The position numbers and the translations under genes were made by a program. Below are positions 59,920 to 64,000 of a DNA stretch of 64,000 nucleotides, piece after piece (within the stretch, counting starts at the first letter, position 1; every line of letters starts with the position of its first letter). This DNA comes from Euhalothece natronophila Z-M001 (GTDB lineage Bacteria; Cyanobacteriota; Cyanobacteriia; Cyanobacteriales; Rubidibacteraceae): contig NZ_CP042326.1 in the NCBI RefSeq assembly GCF_007904085.1, forward strand, positions 868,001 to 932,000. Reading direction: 5' to 3'. A model generated the notes under the pieces. It did not search any database. It had not been told where the DNA came from and saw nothing but the letters and a program-made list of their open reading frames with translations.

Positions 59920-62900
59920 ATGATTTGTCAGCCACTGCTTAATCGCATTACCACTCTTAGTGAAAAACTAGAAAACTGCGATCGCCTTGATGAGGTTTGT
60001 AATCAAATTGCTACTGGTGAGGAAAAAAGCCTTCGTCAACTGCAAGATTTTTTACAAGAAGAACGACAACAACGGAAACGACTGTCATCGGAATTAAAAA
60101 TTCTGACGCGACAACTTAATTTTGCCCTAGAGTGGGACTCCCAAGGGAATTTTCCAAGTAATTCGATCGCGCAGGAAAGAATTGCTCAACCCCAAAAGCT
60201 AGCATTAACCCGTCAAACAGAAACTGAGAATTCCCACAAAGTTCAACAAGCACTTACTATTCGTGAAAAAACTTGGCGAGCATTATTTGATCAAAGTTTT
60301 CAGTTAATGGCGTTGCTCAATGCTCAAGGGCAAGTTCAAGATCTCAATCAAAAAGCCTTAGATTTGGCGCAAGGGGAACCAGAACCAATAATTGGGGCAA
60401 ATTTTTGGGAACTTCCTTGTTGGCGTGAGGCTGATCGAAAGCAAGTGCAGCAATCTATTCACTTGGCAAAAGTTGGAAGTATTATTCGCTATGAAGTAGA
60501 GTTACAACTTGTACAAGGTGATCCCATTCCCATTGATTTATCCATTAAAGCAGTTCGGGATGAATCAGATCAGGTGGTAATGCTCATTGCAGAAGGGCGG
60601 GATTTGCGCGATCGCGTTAATAAAGAAGCAGAGCTGCGACGAGAAAAGGAAATTTCTGATTCAATTATTAAAAGTCTGCCTGGGGTATTCTATATCCTTC
60701 ATCAAAATGGTTACTGTACCCGTTGCAATCAACAACTAGAACAAATTACTGGCTACGCTCGGGAAGAAATTGAAGCAATGGACTTTTTAGACTTATTTAT
60801 TCCCTCTGAGCAAGTCCATATTGAAGAAAAAATTCAAGAAGCATTTACCCAGGGCAAAGCTACCACTGAAGCTACCTTTTTAAGTAAAGACAATCAAAAG
60901 ACCACTTATTACCTTACTCAAGTACCCCTCTCTCTGGAAAACGATGATAACTATCTAATTGGGGTAGGAATTGATATTACCGAAACTAAGCAAGTAAAAA
61001 ATGAACGACAGAAATTAGCAAGCCTAGTTGAAAATAGCCAAGACCTCATTAGTTTAACTAGCCTTGATGGACGAGTTCAACTTTTAAACCCTGCTGGAGA
61101 GGAAATTTTAGGCTTAAAAATCTCAAATAGTAACTCGCCTCTATTACTTAAGCATTGTTTCTCAGCTTCTAGTGAACAGTTTTTTGATCAACAGGTTTTT
61201 TCCAGTGTTGTTAAAACCGGACAATGGTATGGGGAACTTGAAATCAAAAATCATCAAACTGGGGCGATGCTTCCTGTCTTAGCCAATATCTTTATCATTC
61301 GTGACTCTTATACTGGGATACCTATTAACTTTGGGGTTATTACCCAGAATATTAGTAGCCGTAAACAAACCGAAATCGCTCTCAAAAATAGTGAAGAACG
61401 CTTCCGTAGCATCTTTGAACAAGCTGCTGTGGGCATGGCTTTGTTAGATATGTCGGGTTATTTTGAGCGCATTAATCATCGTGGCTGTGAAATTTTAGGC
61501 TATCCCCAAGGGGAATTATTAAGTTGCAACTACCAAGATTTAATTGACTTAGAACAACTCGCTGAAAATAGCCATTTATTTCAACAATTAGTTGAGGGAG
61601 AAATTAAGACCTTTTCTCAGGAACAACGGTGTCACCGTAAGGATGGAAGTTGGGTATGGGTAAACTTGACTATGTCAGTAATGTTTTATTCTGATGAAAG
61701 CTCTGAATCTTTACTGGCAATTATTGAGGATATCAGCGATCGAAAAATTGCTGAAGCGGCGCTACAAAAAAGTGAAGAAGAATACCGATCACTGGTAAAT
61801 GGGATTCGAGAAGTAATTTTCCAAGTCGATAAAGAGGGATTATGGTCTTTTCTGAATCCTGCCTGGACAGAAATTACAGGATTTTCAGTGGCAGAAACCA
61901 TTGGCAAACCGTTTCTCAACTATACTTATTTTAAAGACTATAGCTCAAACCAAACTCAATTTAATCGTCTAATTTATAACCAACAAGATCATTGTCGGTA
62001 TGAAGTCCGTTTTCAAACCAAAAATGGTAACTTTTGTTGGATAGAAGTAATCGCGCGGGCGACCATTAATAGCCGCGGTGAGGTAACAGGTATTACAGGA
62101 ACCCTTAATGATATCACGGAGCGTCGCCAGGCTGAAGATCAATTACGAGCTGTCATTAATACTGTGCCGGGTTTAGTGTCTTGGGTGAGTGCAGATGGCT
62201 ATTATCTAGGGGTAAATCAACAATTAGCTTCTACCTTTACTCACAATTTACACCCCAGTGATTTTGTTGGTAAAGAGATTGGATTTCTTAATCATAGTTC
62301 GTCCTTCGTGGAATTTATTGATGAATTTCTTGCTAGTGCGGAACAAGAAACAAGCCACGTTATTGAGAGTACGATAAAAAATGGGGAAACACGCAGTTTT
62401 CTTATGGCAACGCAAAAGTACTGTCAGGGGAGTGCTGCCGTTTTAATTGGCATTGATATTACTGAACGCAAACAAGCGGAGTTAGCCCTAAAAGAGAGTG
62501 AAAATCAGTTCCGTCAACTGGCTGAAAATATCGAACAAGTGTTCTGGATGGTAGATTTAAGGGAAAAATGTTTTATGTATGTTTCCCCAGCTTATGAATC
62601 CACTTGGGGACGTAGTATAGAAAGTGTTTACCAAACCCCTAGTGCCTGGTTAGAAGCGATTCATCCTGACGATTATGAAACTGTTCTTCTCGCCTCACGC
62701 AAACAAATTCGTGGTGAGTATGATGAAGAATATCGGATTATTCGCCCGAATGGTGAGGTGCGCTGGATTCACGATCGCGCTTTCCCGGTAAGAGATGACC
62801 AAGGAGAAGTTTATCGGATTGCTGGTATTGCTGAAGATATTACCGAACGCAAACGCTCTAAAGAAGCTCTAAAACGACGAGAACGCTACCTCAAGGCATT

Positions 62901-64000
62901 AGTAGGAGTGCAACGGCGTTTACTTGCTTCTAAAGTGGATGAAACACTTTATCGGGAGGTTTTAGCGATTTTAGGAGAAGCCTGTGAAGCCAGTCGAATT
63001 TATGTCTATGAAAACGCGATCGATGATCACGGTCAGGTTTACGCCCAAAAATGTGCCCAATGGCAATCCCCTCACACTTATTCAGTGAGCGATGGGGCAG
63101 CCTCTACTTTTTATTATGAAATTCTTGGAGAGGGAGCTTACTATCAACTTGAACAGGGAGAGTTTTTACAAAAAACCCTTGCCGAATTACCTGAAGACAT
63201 CCAACCTTGTTTCCAAGAGCGTGAAATTCTCTCCTTTTTAATGATTCCCTTAATTATTCATGGCGAGTTTTTTGGGGTAATTAGTTTTGATAGTTGTCAA
63301 GAAGAAACCCATTGGGGGCGTTTAGAAGTACGATTATTAAGTTCTGCTGCTGCCGCGATCGCGCTTGCCAAGGAAAGACAACTCACCCAAGAAACCCTAC
63401 AACAACAACTGACTGCCATTGAAGCTGCCACCGATGGCATTATGATTATAGATACCGCAGGGGAACTCCACTATGTGAACCCGGCTTACTGCCAAATGCT
63501 CGGTTATGAGTCGCCAAGTGCCCTTTTAGCAACACCCTGGTATCGTCATCACCCCGCACAAGAAATCCCTCGCATTCGAGAAGAAATCTTCCAAAAACTG
63601 CAAACCGAAGGCTACTGGAGTGGCGATATTTTGGGTCAACGCAACGATGCTAGTACCTTTATTCAAGAACTCTCAATGAATCTTACTGACAATGGAGAAA
63701 TTGTTGGGGTATGTCGGGATATCAGTGAACGTAAAGAAGCAGAAGAACAACTTAAAGCCTCTCTAGAAGAAAAAGAATTACTACTAAAAGAAGTCCATCA
63801 CCGCGTTAAAAATAATTTACAAGTCATTTCTAGTATTTTCTCCCTGCAATCCCAAGCCCTGGAAGATGAAAAAGCCCTTGCTATTCTCGAAGAGAGTCAA
63901 AATCGCATTAGTTCTATGTCTCTCATTCACGAGAAACTTTATCAAACCACAAATCTCACTAATATTGATTTTGCTGAATATATCCGTGATTTAGCCCATC
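59920..64000 (+). CDS. large multi-PAS/GAF sensor histidine kinase (HisKA_2 type), 3' end missing
   Basis: From ATG 59920 the frame is open to the window edge (1360 codons). A coiled N-terminus (about 1-110) leads to about seven PAS units in series (for example RALFDQSFQLMALLNAQGQ, SIFEQAAVGMALLDMSGYFE, EYRSLVNGIREVIFQVDKEG). A GAF domain follows (about 1000-1160) and another PAS (AIEAATDGIMIIDTAGELHY). The phospho-acceptor region then starts at about 1290: LLKEVHHRVKNNLQVISSIF, the HisKA_2 family signature with histidine in HHRVKNN. The ATPase domain lies beyond the window. Downstream of an hli gene, so a light or redox stress role is conceivable (inference). Confidence 0.9.
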   Translation, partial: MICQPLLNRITTLSEKLENCDRLDEVCNQIATGEEKSLRQLQDFLQEERQQRKRLSSELKILTRQLNFALEWDSQGNFPSNSIAQERIAQPQKLALTRQTETENSHKVQQALTIREKTWRALFDQSFQLMALLNAQGQVQDLNQKALDLAQGEPEPIIGANFWELPCWREADRKQVQQSIHLAKVGSIIRYEVELQLVQGDPIPIDLSIKAVRDESDQVVMLIAEGRDLRDRVNKEAELRREKEISDSIIKSLPGVFYILHQNGYCTRCNQQLEQITGYAREEIEAMDFLDLFIPSEQVHIEEKIQEAFTQGKATTEATFLSKDNQKTTYYLTQVPLSLENDDNYLIGVGIDITETKQVKNERQKLASLVENSQDLISLTSLDGRVQLLNPAGEEILGLKISNSNSPLLLKHCFSASSEQFFDQQVFSSVVKTGQWYGELEIKNHQTGAMLPVLANIFIIRDSYTGIPINFGVITQNISSRKQTEIALKNSEERFRSIFEQAAVGMALLDMSGYFERINHRGCEILGYPQGELLSCNYQDLIDLEQLAENSHLFQQLVEGEIKTFSQEQRCHRKDGSWVWVNLTMSVMFYSDESSESLLAIIEDISDRKIAEAALQKSEEEYRSLVNGIREVIFQVDKEGLWSFLNPAWTEITGFSVAETIGKPFLNYTYFKDYSSNQTQFNRLIYNQQDHCRYEVRFQTKNGNFCWIEVIARATINSRGEVTGITGTLNDITERRQAEDQLRAVINTVPGLVSWVSADGYYLGVNQQLASTFTHNLHPSDFVGKEIGFLNHSSSFVEFIDEFLASAEQETSHVIESTIKNGETRSFLMATQKYCQGSAAVLIGIDITERKQAELALKESENQFRQLAENIEQVFWMVDLREKCFMYVSPAYESTWGRSIESVYQTPSAWLEAIHPDDYETVLLASRKQIRGEYDEEYRIIRPNGEVRWIHDRAFPVRDDQGEVYRIAGIAEDITERKRSKEALKRRERYLKALVGVQRRLLASKVDETLYREVLAILGEACEASRIYVYENAIDDHGQVYAQKCAQWQSPHTYSVSDGAASTFYYEILGEGAYYQLEQGEFLQKTLAELPEDIQPCFQEREILSFLMIPLIIHGEFFGVISFDSCQEETHWGRLEVRLLSSAAAAIALAKERQLTQETLQQQLTAIEAATDGIMIIDTAGELHYVNPAYCQMLGYESPSALLATPWYRHHPAQEIPRIREEIFQKLQTEGYWSGDILGQRNDASTFIQELSMNLTDNGEIVGVCRDISERKEAEEQLKASLEEKELLLKEVHHRVKNNLQVISSIFSLQSQALEDEKALAILEESQNRISSMSLIHEKLYQTTNLTNIDFAEYIRDLAH

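Overview
The window is chromosomal DNA of a cyanobacterium. The evidence is a phycobilisome rod-core linker (cpcG), two high-light-inducible proteins, NdhD, Ycf51, a cyAbrB regulator, an Rre1/Ycf29-type regulator, HmpF, FutA/FutB-type iron uptake and many HIP1 palindromes (GCGATCGC, often extended to GCGCGATCGCGC). Modest GC content, acidic secreted proteins and HIP1 density would fit a unicellular halotolerant Halothece/Euhalothece/Dactylococcopsis type, but that placement is a guess.

Layout. 1-4.1 kb: 5' part of a diadenylate cyclase gene (cdaA), lysA, cpcG, a GntR regulator and an intronless tRNA-Leu(UAA). 4.1-6.1 kb: tenA, a DMT exporter and an unknown gene, in one tight operon. 6.2-10.4 kb: a hydroxyacid dehydrogenase, a divergent PEP-synthase-like protein and a TrkA-N channel-like protein. 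10.6-13 kb: a small unknown, a WD40 protein and a beta-barrel-like protein. 13.5-15.9 kb: an operon of protoglobin, roadblock/LC7, PATAN (DUF4388) and Mgl/Arf-like small GTPase, the most system-like locus here. 16-18.4 kb: thrC, a MoaD/ThiS-like carrier and DUF2996. 18.6-22.6 kb: two ferric-iron binding proteins and the permease. 22.7-25.5 kb: recR, which apparently starts at ACG, a SirB1-like protein and dacB. 25.7-30.3 kb: a three-gene phosphorelay whose CHASE3 kinase has an A9 frameshift.

30.5-41.1 kb: hli, a small membrane protein, cobH, queE, DUF3318, a double-FAS1 protein, a Ca2+/cation antiporter, trpE, larB, an oligopeptide/nickel-type binding lipoprotein and a metallophosphoesterase. 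41.2-42.5 kb: a solitary tnpB whose right end carries an omega-RNA-like fold. 42.8-46.2 kb: rre1-like regulator, tilS and hmpF. 46.2-47 kb: a mobile-element graveyard with an orphan copy of the same omega-RNA-like fold. 47-59.2 kb: rpsF, an ABC-class ATPase, mtnP, ECF cbiO/cbiQ, ndhD, an aminotransferase, a GldA-like dehydrogenase, a small unknown, ycf51, ftsW and cyAbrB. 59.7-64 kb: a second hli and the first 1360 codons of a multi-PAS sensor kinase that runs off the window.

Repeats: two 107-bp MITEs with 14-bp terminal inverted repeats, one of which supplies the stop codon of cobH; two long heptad-repeat tracts between convergent genes; and a 31-bp direct repeat in the tnpB graveyard. Themes linking the genes are light, redox and O2 signalling (globin module, kinases, Hlips, HmpF), metal handling (Fut-type, ECF, LarB) and core housekeeping.
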